Source of the DNA: Deltaproteobacteria bacterium
GTDB lineage: Bacteria > Myxococcota_A > Polyangia > Polyangiales > Ga0077539
Reading direction: 5' to 3'
Length of the DNA stretch: 64,000 nt
NCBI GenBank assembly: GCA_016704445.1
Contig: JADJAE010000003.1
Coordinates: forward strand, 1-64,000
Part shown: positions 18,819 through 31,641 of the stretch, one piece after another
Layout: every line of letters starts with the position of its first letter
Position numbering within the stretch: the first letter of the stretch is position 1
The notes under the pieces: generated by a model
What the model was told of the DNA's origin: nothing
The model's database searches: none
The model's input: only the letters and a program-made list of their open reading frames with translations
Made by a program: the position numbers and the translations under genes

Positions 18819-19553
18819 CTACAACGGCCCGTCGACCTCGCCGTGCACGAACTGCTTTACCACCGGATGTAAAGACCCCTGGGCCTCCGCGGTGGTGCCG
18901 TCGAAGATCAGCGCCCCGTCGAGCATCATCCCCACCCGGTCGGTCACCGTCAGCAGCCGGTCGATGTCGCTCGACACCATGACCACCGTCGCCCCGGCCT
19001 CCTGCTGCTCGCGGCGCAGCAGGTCGAAGATCTTCTGCGAGGTCACCGGGTCGAGGCCCGCCGCGGGCTCGTCGTAGAGCACCACGTCCGCGCGCGTCAC
19101 CGTCGCCCGGGCCACCCCGACGCGCTTCTTCTGCCCCCCCGACAGCCCCCCCGGGAGCCGCTGCTCGAAGCCCGGGAGGGACACCGCGCGCAGCCGGTCG
19201 GCCACCCGCGCGGCGATCTCGGCCTCGTCCGTGATCCCGCGGCGCCGCAGCGGAAACGCGATGTTCTCGGCCACCGTGAGGTGATCGAAGAGGGCGTTGT
19301 TCTGGAAGAGCATCCCGACCCGGTTGCGCACCGCCTGGAGGGACACCTCGTCGAGCGACTCGATCGCCTGCCCGAAGATCCGCACCGAGCCCCGCTCCGG
19401 GCGCAGCAGCCCCGCGAGGCACTTGAGCAGCACGCTCTTGCCGGCCGCCCCGGGGCCGATCAGGCCGTAGAGGCAGCCCTGCGGCACCCGGAGGGTGACG
19501 TCCCGCAGCACCGGCGCCGCGAAGCGCTTCCACACATTCGTCACCTCGATCAT
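18819..19553 (-). CDS. ABC ATPase of Mla/MCE lipid transporter, first copy
   Basis: A 244-residue ATPase that opens the Mla operon. ATG 19553 is chosen because the ABC fold begins at once (MIEVTNVWKRF); the longer open frame upstream is shadow. Walker A is GPGAAGKSVL, the Q-loop region MLFQNNALF, the signature LSGGQKKRVGVARA, and Walker B VVLYDEPAAGLDP. The H-loop position reads VSSD, with Ser in place of the usual His (the other ATPase has VSHDL), so this NBD may be catalytically weaker. It is transcribed away from the lipoprotein gene at 19611, leaving a 57-base divergent promoter region. Confidence 0.92.
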   Translation of the reverse strand: MIEVTNVWKRFAAPVLRDVTLRVPQGCLYGLIGPGAAGKSVLLKCLAGLLRPERGSVRIFGQAIESLDEVSLQAVRNRVGMLFQNNALFDHLTVAENIAFPLRRRGITDEAEIAARVADRLRAVSLPGFEQRLPGGLSGGQKKRVGVARATVTRADVVLYDEPAAGLDPVTSQKIFDLLRREQQEAGATVVMVSSDIDRLLTVTDRVGMMLDGALIFDGTTAEAQGSLHPVVKQFVHGEVDGPL

Positions 19554-19610
19554 CGAGCGAACGATCCCATGCCGGGGCGCATCGGTGTACCTTCCCCATC
19601 GGTCCCCCCA

Positions 19611-19958
19611 ATGTCTCTCCGGTGGCTTCTCGTATTGGTTCCCCTGGCCGCGTGCAGCGCCCGCAACGAGACCGCGTATGGCTCCTGCCAGGCGTCGTCG
19701 GCCTGCGCCGAGGTCACGCCCCGCTGCGTGCTCTTCAACAACCGGCTCACCGGGCGGCAGATCGGGCTCTGCACCGTCGCCTGCACCACGAGCGCCGACT
19801 GCCCCGACCACGGCGTGTGCATCAACACCGAGACCGCCGCGCTCGGAACGGTCTGCGTCCAGCGCTGCTCCGACGCCACCGAGTGCCGCTTCGCGGGCTC
19901 CATCTGCCCCAACGTCCGCCCGGCCGGGCAGCCGAGCGAGAGCGGCTGCGTCCCGTAG
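19611..19958 (+). CDS. Small Cys-rich lipoprotein
   Basis: A 115-residue lipoprotein: a signal peptide ending LAAC (good lipobox) followed by a mature domain of about 11 cysteines in patterns like ACTTSADCPDHGVC and RCSDATECRF. The same motif style occurs in the larger Cys-rich protein at 4591. The function is unknown; disulfide-rich surface display is likely. It lies about 45 bases before dapD and divergent from the Mla operon. Confidence 0.82.
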   Translation: MSLRWLLVLVPLAACSARNETAYGSCQASSACAEVTPRCVLFNNRLTGRQIGLCTVACTTSADCPDHGVCINTETAALGTVCVQRCSDATECRFAGSICPNVRPAGQPSESGCVP

Positions 19959-20003
19959 CGAACTACCGCCACCCCCGCGGGTGGTTGTATGCCCTCTGGG
20001 GCC

Positions 20004-20829
<826 letters not shown>

Positions 20830-20833
<4 letters not shown>

Positions 20834-21906
20834 GCCTCTCCCCGGTCGAGCAGCACCTCCTCGACCTGTGCGCGGTCCCGTCGCTCACCGGGGAGGAAGG
20901 TCCCCTCTGCGACCGGGTCGAGGCCCAGCTACGGGCGCTGCTGGGGGAGGGGGCGGTGGCCCGAGACGGCCACAGCCTCGTGGTGACCCCGAAGCTCTCC
21001 GCGAGCGGCCCCCGGGTGGTGCTCGCGGGCCACTTCGATGTGGTCAAGACCCAGCACGACGGCCCCACCCGGGTCGAGGGCGACCGCATCTACGGCCCCG
21101 GCGCTGCCGATATGAAGTCAGGCCTCGCAGTAATGCTCTGTCTCCTGGAAGACATCGCGCGCGGCGCCGCCCCGAAGTTTCAACCGACCTTCGTCTTCTA
21201 TGAACGCGAGGAAGGGCCCTTCCTCGAAAATCGCCTCGGGGACATCCTGGAACACTTCCCTTCTTTGCAGTCCGCCGACCTGGCGGTGTGCCTTGAGCCG
21301 AGCTCCAATGGACTCCAGCTCGGGTGCATGGGCAGCCTTCATGCGCGCGTTCATTTCCACGGTCGCACCTCCCACAGCGCGCGCCCATGGCAGGGCGAGA
21401 ACGCCATCCACAAGTCCGGCGCCTTCCTCTCTCGGCTCGCGGCGCTCGCTCCTCGGGACGTGACCATCGAGGGGATGCTCTACCGCGAGGTCATCTCGGC
21501 GACGCTCGCCGAGGGCGGCCGCGGGCGCAACATCGTGCCCGACCGCTTTACCCTCAACGTAAACCATCGCTTCGCACCGGGGCGCACGGCCGACGACGCC
21601 GTCGCCGACCTCCAGGCGCTGGTGCAGGGCGACGCCGAGATCGAGGTGTTCGACCGATCGCCCTCTGCGCCGCCGTATCGCGAGCACCCGCTGGTGCAGG
21701 CGCTCATCGCGGAAGGGGTCGAAGGCGTCGAGCCCAAGCAGGCGTGGACCGACGTCGCCCGCTTCGCCAGCGTCGGCGTCGCCGCGGTCAACCTCGGCCC
21801 CGGCACCCAGTCGCAGGCCCACCAGCGCAACGAGTGGACCGACCGCGCTGCCCTCGAGCGCGGCATGATCCTCTTCCGCCGCTGGCTCTTTGGATCATCA
21901 CCATGA
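20830..21906 (+). CDS. dapE: Succinyl-diaminopimelate desuccinylase (M20 family)
   Basis: Hydrolyses N-succinyl-LL-diaminopimelate, the step two after DapD. The 358 residues belong to the M20 zinc-peptidase family: GHFDVV with the first metal-binding His, GPGAADMKSG with the bridging Asp, and YEREEGPFLENR with the catalytic Glu pair; the GRTSHSARPWQGENAIHK lid segment fits DapE. ATG 20830 is fixed by the 4-base overlap with dapD. Adjacent dapD supports DapE over other M20 peptidases. Confidence 0.92.
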
Positions 21907-22556
21907 ACAACCGTTGGACCACTGTCGCGCTCATCGCCATCACGGGTTGCAGCGAGTCCCCCGCTCCGGCTCCAACCGACGTCCCGGTCGTCAATGCCGA
22001 TATCGCTGCGATGTCCGATGTGGGCAGCCCCGTGGATGCTGGCAATCCCTCGGACGTCCCCCCGGCGGTCGACGTGCCGACGGGCGCCTCCGTGGTGTTC
22101 AATGAGGTCCGCGCCGTCGGTGACGACTGGATCGAGCTCAAGAACGTCGGCACCGCCCCGGTCGACCTCGGCGGCCTCGTCCTCGCGGACACCGACACCA
22201 CCGTCGACGGCGGCGCGCCTCGCCCGTCGGACGGAGTACGCTTCCCGGCGGGCACCTCGCTCGCGCCTGGGCAGTACCTCCTCGTGGTCGCCGACCTCGC
22301 CGACGCCGGAGCCGGGCCCCAGATGACCTGCCTCGGCGTCAGCGGGCCGATGACCTGCTTCCACGCGGGCTTCGGCATCAGCGCGTCGAGGGGAGAGCGC
22401 CTCTACCTGCTTGAATCCGGCGGCGTCGTGGTGGCTACGGCGGACTACCCCGCCAACGCGGTCGTCGACGGTCGCACCTGGGCGAGGCTGCCCGACGGCA
22501 CCGGCGCCTTCGCGGCCGGCGCGCCGACCCCGGGCAGGGCCAACACTGCGCCCTGA
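21903..22556 (+). CDS. Lamin-tail-domain lipoprotein
   Basis: A 217-residue lipoprotein: short signal ending AITGC, then a Pro/Asp/Val-rich linker of about 45 residues, then an immunoglobulin-like lamin tail domain (VVFNEVRAVGDDWIELKN, APVDLGGLVLADTD). Lamin tail domains are found in many bacterial surface proteins and nucleases, with uncertain binding roles. It starts inside the dapE stop (ATGA), so a surface protein is translated directly downstream of a lysine-pathway enzyme. Confidence 0.85.
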   Translation: MNNRWTTVALIAITGCSESPAPAPTDVPVVNADIAAMSDVGSPVDAGNPSDVPPAVDVPTGASVVFNEVRAVGDDWIELKNVGTAPVDLGGLVLADTDTTVDGGAPRPSDGVRFPAGTSLAPGQYLLVVADLADAGAGPQMTCLGVSGPMTCFHAGFGISASRGERLYLLESGGVVVATADYPANAVVDGRTWARLPDGTGAFAAGAPTPGRANTAP

Positions 22557-22591
22557 TTGCCCGCCCTGCTCCGCGCTGTTACAGGGAGCGC

Positions 22592-25631
<3,040 letters not shown>

Positions 25632-25635
<4 letters not shown>

Positions 25636-27988
25636 TGACGCACGAGGGTCGGCGCAGGGACGTCGGTCTGTTGGTCCTGGCGATGCTGGTCGGATGCAGC
25701 CGAACCGAGCTGGATGGCGAGTCGCCCTTCGAGGTCGACGGTTCCACGGAGGACCGTCCGGTGCTCGACGAGGCGACGACCGACCGTCCCGACGCCGGCA
25801 CGGTGGATGTGCCGACCGACCTGCCGGACGCGGATGACGTGCGTGACGTCCCTGACGTCGGTGACATCACCGATCTCGGTGACGCGGAAGACGTCGAGGA
25901 CGTCGAAGACGTGCAGGACGTCGAGGACGTCGAGGATGTGCCGGACGCGACGGACGGCGGCTGCGGCATCGCCTGCGGAGTCGGAAGCGTCTGCTGCGGC
26001 GAAGTGTGTCGCAGCGTGCAGAGCGACCCCTTGAACTGCGGCGGCTGCGGCATCGCCTGCGGGTTCGGCGCGCGGTGCGTCGCCGGGAGCTGCGTGACGA
26101 CGATGGCGTGCAACGGCGGCCCGGTGTGCGGCGCCGGGCAGGTCTGTTGCCTCGACGGGTGCCAGGATCTTCGGAGCGACCCGCGCAACTGCGGTGGCTG
26201 CGGCCGGGCCTGCGCGGCGGGCAACGTCTGCGTGGACGGCGCGTGCCGTCGCACGGACGCGTGCGGCCCTGGCGGACTCTGCGTGCGCGGCCAGCTCTGC
26301 TGCGACGACCGCTGCATCGATGTGCTGAGTGATCGGGCGAACTGCGGCGCATGTGGCCTCACGTGCCGCGCCGGACAGGAGTGCACCGCCGGGCGCTGCG
26401 TGACCACGATGACGGGCTGCGGCGGCGGACCGGCGTGCGACCCGGGACGCCAGTGCTGCGGGGTGTTCTGCGTTGACGTGAGCGGCGATTCGGCCAACTG
26501 CGGCGCTTGCGGCCGTGCGTGCGCGGCGCCTCCTGGGACGTCCGTGGCGTGTCGCGCGGGCTCCTGCGTGGTCGGGTCGTGCCTGCCTGGCTTCGCGGAC
26601 TGCAACGCACAGGCGGCCGACGGCTGCGAGGTCAACACGGGCTCGGACGCGCTTAATTGCGGTCGCTGCGGCGCGGCCTGCGCGGCCGGTGCGACGTGCA
26701 CCGACGGCGTGTGCGGTCGGCCGAGCACCGGCTCCGAGGGGGCGTTCAACCCGACCGTCAATCCCACCTATCTTCGTCCTGGGGTGCACAACTTCACGAC
26801 GATCAATGTCCCGGCGGGCGTGGTTGTGTTCGTCGCGGGCGGCGGTGCCGACAACGGCACTCTCGATCTGCGCGCGACCAGCGATGTCGTGATCGACGGC
26901 ACCATCGACGTGTCGGGCGGCCCCGGGAGCCAGTCGACGATCGCCTCGCGCAGCACCCGACAGGGGCGCGCTGGCGCGGGAGGCTTCACCGGTGATCCCC
27001 GGACCGCGACCCCGGGGCCTGCGTGTGAGTGGGTGGCAGGAGTGTCTGGCGGCAACGGTCGCGGCACCGCGCGGGGACGACCGGCACCTGTGCGGTCGGG
27101 AGCAACCTCGCCTGCATTACCGACAACCGGACGCAGCTGATCTTCGCATCGCCCCCGGCGCAGTTCGGCGGCGGCGGGGGGGTCTTCACCGGCTACCGCG
27201 CGTACGGCGCTGGCGGCGGCGGCTTTGCGGGTGGTGGTGCGGGCGCCCTCGGCGCGCTGTTTCCCGGCCAGAACGATTGCACCGGGGTGACCGCCGGTGG
27301 CGGAGCGGCGACCGGACGCGGCGGCAGCGCCGGCACGATTGCAACGTATAGCGGGAGCGATGGGGTGTTGGGTCAGACGCAGTGCCCTGGATCGCGCCCC
27401 GGCATCTCCGCGGCGTGGGTCGGTGGCGGCGGCGGTGGCAGCATCGGGATGGCCGCTGCGAGCGACCTGGCGATCGACCGCACGTTCTATCCGGGGTCAG
27501 GAGGCGGCGGCGGTAGCGGTGACTACCTGAATCGCCCTGCCTTCGGCGGAACCTCGGGTGGCGGCGGCGGTGGCGGCGCGCTGCGAGTCTGGTCGGACAC
27601 GCGCATTACCGTCAACGGACGGCTCCTCGCCAACGGCGGAGATGGGGGCGATGCCTATATCGGCACGAACCGGGCGGCGGGATGCGATCCCCAGCCCGGG
27701 GCGGCGGGTGGCGGCGGCTCGGGCGGCGTGGTGTTCTTGCGAGCGCCCACCCTGACGGTGACAGCGCGCGCGCAGGTCTCTGCTGCTGGCGGCGTCGGCG
27801 GCGCCGGGAGCCTCTACGCGACGGGCGGTTCAGGCGGCGCCGGTGGTATGGGGCGCATCCGTCTGAGCGTCGATCCCGCGCGCTGCCGACTGGACGGCCG
27901 CTTCGCTCCGGCGCTGACGTCTGGTTGCGCGCCGAGCGTCGGCAACGGCGTAGCCGGTCGGGACTTCGTCGCCTCCTATCCTCGCTGA
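25632..27988 (+). CDS. Stig1-repeat lipoprotein with acidic linker and glycine-rich C-terminus (frameshifted)
   Basis: A surface lipoprotein of about 785 residues after repair of one frame change. The signal peptide ends LVGC. Residues about 30-105 are an Asp/Val/Glu linker with DVED tandem repeats. Residues about 108-365 hold about five or six Stig1-type cysteine units (NCGGCGIAC, NCGACGLTC, NCGRCGAAC). The rest is a beta-rich, glycine-rich domain with runs of Gly and phrases like GGGGGGALRVWSD. The frame breaks at the GGGG run 27073-27076; one added G joins the parts. Stig1 modules are common in myxobacterial exported proteins, of unknown ligand. It starts inside the ftsH stop. Confidence 0.85.
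25881..25944 (+). repeat. Short tandem repeat coding an Asp-Val-Glu linker
   Basis: A run of near-identical 9-base units of the form GACGTCGAG encodes repeated Asp-Val-Glu in the linker between the lipid anchor and the Stig1 domains. Such a repeat could change length by slippage and so alter how far the protein reaches from the membrane; that is inference. Confidence 0.7.
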
Positions 27989-28270
27989 CCCCATAGGCCT
28001 CCCCCTCCAGATCACCATCGCGCGCTGCGAGCGTGCCTTCTTCAAGGGAGCGTCGATCCCCACCCGGGGGGTCGGCCCTCCATCCACGGGCGCGCGACGA
28101 CACCGGCCTCGGAGCTCGGGTGCTGGGCCTTGGCCGTGGTTTGTGTTGGGGGGTGCTGAGAGCGGACGGTCAACGGACACGAGCACCGACCGAGCGCCAC
28201 GAGACGGCGATCGACTGGCGGTCAGGAGTGAACCGAGACGGGTGAGGGGACATCGGATCCCAGTCTGACC

Positions 28271-28292
28271 GGCGCTCCGAAGAGGAGGCGCC
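28271..28292. terminator. Stem-loop between convergent genes
   Basis: GGCGCTCC pairs with GGAGGCGCC across a GAAGA loop, with one bulged G. There is no T-run on either side, so it is not a classical intrinsic terminator. Confidence 0.35.
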
Positions 28293-28305
28293 CTGCCGGA
28301 CAGAT

Positions 28306-28349
28306 GACCTGAATGGCATCTTCCGTTGAGGAATGACGCCGCTCAGGTC
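28306..28349. terminator. Long stem-loop between convergent genes
   Basis: Outer arms GACCTGA and TCAGGTC are perfectly complementary; inside them TTCC and GGAA can pair around GTTGA. It could be a bidirectional terminator or a structured 3' end of the pilA transcript. No T-run follows. Confidence 0.4.
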
Positions 28350-28402
28350 AACCAGGGATTGAAGGGGGATGGGAGAGAGGGTGGAGCGAGGTGGGGAGGC
28401 GG

Positions 28403-28418
28403 CTCACCGTGAGGTGAG
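28403..28418 (-). terminator. Stem-loop just after pilA
   Basis: CTCACC and GGTGAG form a perfect six-pair stem with a four-base loop, eight bases beyond the pilA stop. It lacks a T-run, so it may protect the 3' end rather than terminate. Confidence 0.4.
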
Positions 28419-28425
28419 AGACCGA

Positions 28426-28926
28426 CTACTCGAGCTCGTTGGTGATGACGATCTGGGCGCCCTGGATCTCGCCAGCGTTCAGCGCGGCGGAGCGGCTGAA
28501 GGTCGAGTTCACGCCGTCGCCGTCGATGTCGCCGTTCGCCGTGGCGGTGAAGCTGGTCCCATCCGCAACGGCGGTATAGGCGTAGTACAAGGGCGAGTCG
28601 ACTGAGAAGCCGATGGCGCTCCAGCCGGAGTCGTTGGTGAAGGCGGTCGGCTGCGCCGGGAACTTCGAGGCGGACGGGGTGTCGGAGGGAGTCGCACCGG
28701 CCGAAGCGAAGCTGGCGACGCTCTGCTCGGACGACTGGTTGTAGTAGCTCACCTCGCCTTGGTAGATCTTCGAGATGTTGCCCGTGGCCTCGCTGGTCTT
28801 CGAGCGCTTCACGTAGCGGGTGAAGGCGGGGATCGCGACCGCCGCGAGGATGCCGAGGATCACGACGACGATCATCAGCTCGACCAGGGTGAAGCCAGCG
28901 AGAACCTTCTTCATGGAACGCTTCAT
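28426..28926 (-). CDS. pilA: Type IV major pilin (PilA-like)
   Basis: The pilus fibre subunit used in twitching or S-type gliding motility. The 166-residue precursor has a short basic leader ending in Gly, then the class a N-terminus FTLVELMIVVVILGILAAVA; cleavage by PilD would fall between Gly and Phe, and Glu5 of the mature protein is present. The C-terminal domain is Ser/Thr/Ala-rich, without an obvious cysteine pair. GGAGGG lies seven bases before ATG 28926, which fixes the start. No other pil gene is in the window, so this pilin stands apart from its assembly genes. A candidate sigma-54 promoter lies upstream at 29010-29025. Confidence 0.93.
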   Translation of the reverse strand: MKRSMKKVLAGFTLVELMIVVVILGILAAVAIPAFTRYVKRSKTSEATGNISKIYQGEVSYYNQSSEQSVASFASAGATPSDTPSASKFPAQPTAFTNDSGWSAIGFSVDSPLYYAYTAVADGTSFTATANGDIDGDGVNSTFSRSAALNAGEIQGAQIVITNELE

Positions 28927-29009
28927 TGAAGTACCCTCCGTCCGTTGATTGATCAGGCGACTCGAACCGCTCGAAGTGCCAGACCCTCGGATTGGACGAA
29001 ACGGATCAT

Positions 29010-29025
29010 TGCAGTCGTCATGCCA
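29010..29025 (-). promoter_or_regulatory. Sigma-54 promoter of pilA
   Basis: On the minus strand the sequence is TGGCATGACGACTGCA. It matches the sigma-54 consensus TGGCAC-N5-TTGCA closely, with the obligatory GG and GC elements separated by exactly ten bases. Transcription would start near 28999, leaving a leader of about 70 bases before the pilA ATG. Myxobacterial pilA genes are known to use sigma-54 with the activator PilR, which fits. Confidence 0.75.
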
Positions 29026-29144
29026 GTGCCGAAAGCGGCCACCGCGTCGTTGAGCAATTGTCGGTTATTCCGGGGAGCTCCCGATTTGATCCGCTGGCGT
29101 TGCCCCGGTGGGATGAAGAACGACCCCAGATCTACCCCGTCCGG

Positions 29145-29161
29145 GTGACGCGATTCGTCAC
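29145..29161. promoter_or_regulatory. Palindromic candidate activator site for pilA
   Basis: GTGACG-CGATT-CGTCAC is a perfect six-base inverted repeat with a five-base spacer, and can be extended by flanking CCGG on both sides. It lies about 130 bases upstream of the -24 element, the usual range for enhancer-binding proteins of the NtrC/PilR class. It could instead be an RNA hairpin. Confidence 0.4.
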
Positions 29162-29246
29162 TCCGGCTTGACGGGATCGGGCATCCCACATTCCCCGCTT
29201 TGAGGGTGGATGGGTGCAGGGGCGCTGACGCGCAGGCGTTCGGACC

Positions 29247-29279
29247 GGAGACCCGCCGGGCGACACCTCGCCGGTCTCC
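29247..29279 (-). other. Strong stem-loop downstream of tRNA-Thr
   Basis: GGAGACC and GGTCTCC pair perfectly, and GGCGA/TCGCC pair inside them around CACC. It lies 58 bases beyond the 3' end of the tRNA on the same strand and may be part of its trailer or of an independent structured RNA. Confidence 0.4.
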
Positions 29280-29285
29280 TGCCAA

Positions 29286-29310
29286 TCCTTCCGCCCCCTC
29301 AGGGGAAGGA
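29286..29310 (-). terminator. Candidate terminator of tRNA-Thr
   Basis: TCCTTCC pairs with GGAAGGA around a CCCC/GGGG-rich loop, 27 bases beyond the tRNA 3' end. A T-run is missing, so the stem is the only evidence. Confidence 0.45.
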
Positions 29311-29336
29311 CTCGAAGCAGTACGACCACAAATTTG

Positions 29337-29408
<72 letters not shown>

Positions 29409-29515
29409 AAGAGAGCGCCGCTTCTATCACGGCACGGTGACTTTGCAAGAGAGATTATCGCCGGTTGGCGCTGGCACTGGGATTCGGTACGACAGGCAGC
29501 GAAATGCCCTCCCAT

Positions 29516-30547
29516 ATGATCGACCTGCGCTCCGACACGGTGACCCGTCCCACGCCAGGGATGCGAGCGGCGATGGCTTCGGCGGTCGTCGGAGACGACG
29601 TGTTCGGAGAAGACCCGACGGTGCAGGAACTCGAGCGTCGGATCGCCGATCTCCTCGGGCGGGAGGCCGGCCTCTTCGTCCCCTCGGGGACCATGGCCAA
29701 CCAGATCGCCCTCCAGTTGCACGCGCGTCATGGTGACGAGGTGCTCGTCGCGGAGGGCGCCCACTGCCTCTGGTATGAGAGCGGGGCGGCGGCAGCCATC
29801 GCGGGTGTGCAGCTGGTCTCCGTCGGCCTCGATGGGGAGGTGACCCCGGATCAGATCCGGGGCGCGCTTCGGCCCCGGGTGGACTGGTGCCCCGTCACTC
29901 GGGCGCTGGTCCTCGAGAACACCCACAACCGCGCTGGAGGAAGAGTCATTTCGCCCACGATCTGTCGTGCGGCGGTCGACTCGGCGCATGCGGCCGGGCT
30001 GACCGTGCACGTGGACGGCGCCCGCCTGTTCAACGCCTCGGTCGCCCTGGGGGTGCCTCCCCGCGAGGTCGCTGGTGAGGCGGACACCGTCTCGGTCTGT
30101 TTGTCCAAGGGGCTGGGCGCGCCGGTGGGTTCGGTCCTGGTCGGGACGCGGGACCATGTCCGCGACGCGAGGAGACTACGCAAGCGGATGGGTGGAGGAA
30201 TGCGTCAGGTAGGTGTCCTGGCCGCTGCGGGACTCTACGCGCTCGATCACCACGTCGCGCGGCTCGCCGAGGATCATCTCGCGGCCCGCGGGCTGGCCGA
30301 GGGGCTGACCGGATGCCCAGGGCTCAGCGTGGTTCCGCCGGATACCAACATCGTCCTCATCGACCTGCGCCCCGACGGGTCGGTCGATGCCAACGCCTTC
30401 GCGAACGCGGCGAGGGCGCGTGGCATCTTGCTGTCGGTCTTCGGCGCGTTCCGGCTTCGCGCGGTGACCCACCTGGAGGTCTCGATCGACGACATCAGGA
30501 CCGCGGCGGGGGTGCTGCGCGAACTCGTGCGCCCGGTCGTGGCGTGA
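29516..30547 (+). CDS. ltaE: Low-specificity L-threonine aldolase
   Basis: A PLP-dependent enzyme that splits threonine or allo-threonine into glycine and acetaldehyde. The 343 residues open with the family's standard IDLRSDTVTRPTPGMR, followed by GDDVFGEDPTV, HVDGARLFNA with the PLP-binding Asp, and SVCLSKGLGAPVGS with the Schiff-base lysine. ATG 29516 gives exactly the usual N-terminus; ATG 29504 adds four residues. It is coupled by GTGA to a lipoprotein gene. Confidence 0.93.
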   Translation: MIDLRSDTVTRPTPGMRAAMASAVVGDDVFGEDPTVQELERRIADLLGREAGLFVPSGTMANQIALQLHARHGDEVLVAEGAHCLWYESGAAAAIAGVQLVSVGLDGEVTPDQIRGALRPRVDWCPVTRALVLENTHNRAGGRVISPTICRAAVDSAHAAGLTVHVDGARLFNASVALGVPPREVAGEADTVSVCLSKGLGAPVGSVLVGTRDHVRDARRLRKRMGGGMRQVGVLAAAGLYALDHHVARLAEDHLAARGLAEGLTGCPGLSVVPPDTNIVLIDLRPDGSVDANAFANAARARGILLSVFGAFRLRAVTHLEVSIDDIRTAAGVLRELVRPVVA

Positions 30548-31638
30548 GCCGAAGCGTCAATCCGCGCGTCGGCCTGGGAGTCGGTCTCGTGCTCGTGGGC
30601 TGCGCATCGGCAGCCCCGCATGGCTATCGGGCTCGTCTCGCGGAAGGGGATCGGGCTTACACCGCGGGAAGGTTCCAGGATGCTGCCCGCGCATACGAGC
30701 GTGCCGCCGCAGAGGTGGGGGCCGGGCGTGACGCGGATGACGCGCGGTACCGCGCGGCGATGGCGTGTCGACGCGTCGGCAATCTCGTATGCGCCCGAGG
30801 GCTGCTTACCCAGGTGGCCGCCAGCCGAGGCGGATGGGACCACGGCCCGCGCGCGCGACTCGAACTGGCGTCGCTGGACCTGGCCTCGACGGAGCCGACG
30901 GAGATCGCCGGAGCCCATCGGGCGTTGGCTTCGCTCATCGAGGACGCGCCCGATTCCGGACCGGCGCGTGGGGCGCTGCGTCTACGGCTGCGCGCGCTCG
31001 ACGCGACAGACCCCACGCGCTCGACGGCCATCGCGTGGCTGGATGCCCTCGCGGCGAACCCGCGGATCCGACGCTCGATCCTGATCGAGAGCGTGCTCGC
31101 CGAGCGCGCGATGCACGTCGAGGCCACGGGTGACCGCACGGCTGCAGAGGCGTCGTGGCTCGCGGTGGTCGAGCAGGTGCCCTACCCCGCGAATAGCCAC
31201 TGGGACGACGGGCACCTCGCGCTCGCACGCCTGCAGCGTGCCGCCGGGCGGCCGCGAGATGCGCTCGCGACGCTGGACCGGATGCTCGCCGTACGCGAGG
31301 GGTCCTGGGGCAACGGTAGCTACGCCGCGCCGGGGTTCGACGACGGTGCTCTGCTCCAGGCGGAGATCCTGCGCGATGACCTCCGCGACCCGAGCGCGGC
31401 GGCTGACGCGTACCATCGGGTCTATGCGGAGCACCCGACCTCATTGCGCCGCGACGACGCCCTCTGGGAGGAGGCTGCGCTCCGCCGGGGCAGCGATCCT
31501 GCGAGGGCGTGTCGGCTATGGCGGGTGCTGGCGGAGGAGTACCCGTGCCGCCGGTTTGCTGCACGGGCGCGCGCCGCGCTCGCAGGTTGTGCGGGCGGCG
31601 CGGCGGGCTCGAGGATGTGTGAGGAATCGCGGCGCTGA
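30544..31638 (+). CDS. TPR-like lipoprotein of unknown function
   Basis: A 364-residue lipoprotein: signal ending LVGC, then an all-helical array rich in Ala, Arg and Leu with pairs such as YTAGRFQDAARAYERAA and PRDALATLDRML, typical of degenerate TPR repeats of the kind seen in YfiO/YbgF-like envelope assembly factors. GTG 30544 overlaps the ltaE stop. Several cysteines near the C-terminus could form a disulfide. The partner is not known. Confidence 0.83.
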   Translation: MSRSVNPRVGLGVGLVLVGCASAAPHGYRARLAEGDRAYTAGRFQDAARAYERAAAEVGAGRDADDARYRAAMACRRVGNLVCARGLLTQVAASRGGWDHGPRARLELASLDLASTEPTEIAGAHRALASLIEDAPDSGPARGALRLRLRALDATDPTRSTAIAWLDALAANPRIRRSILIESVLAERAMHVEATGDRTAAEASWLAVVEQVPYPANSHWDDGHLALARLQRAAGRPRDALATLDRMLAVREGSWGNGSYAAPGFDDGALLQAEILRDDLRDPSAAADAYHRVYAEHPTSLRRDDALWEEAALRRGSDPARACRLWRVLAEEYPCRRFAARARAALAGCAGGAAGSRMCEESRR

Positions 31639-31641
31639 GGC

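Larger units (their letters stand above)
27989..28425. other. Intergenic region between convergent genes, no gene seen
   Basis: This 437-base stretch lies between the 3' ends of the Stig1 lipoprotein gene and pilA. Short open frames in it have no ribosome-binding site or protein-like composition. It contains three stem-loops (28271-28292, 28306-28349, 28403-28418), consistent with termination for both converging transcripts. Confidence 0.6.
28927..29336. other. Intergenic region upstream of pilA, no gene seen
   Basis: A 410-base region between pilA and tRNA-Thr. It holds a sigma-54-type promoter, a perfect palindrome about 130 bases upstream of that promoter's -24 element, and further stem-loops at 29173-29187, 29247-29279 and 29286-29310. 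A 129-codon frame on the minus strand spans it but its composition is not protein-like. Confidence 0.6.

Noticed and set aside
28033..28245. 70-codon plus-strand frame between the Stig1 lipoprotein and pilA
   Set aside because: Weak start context, odd composition, and it lies in a region of stem-loops.
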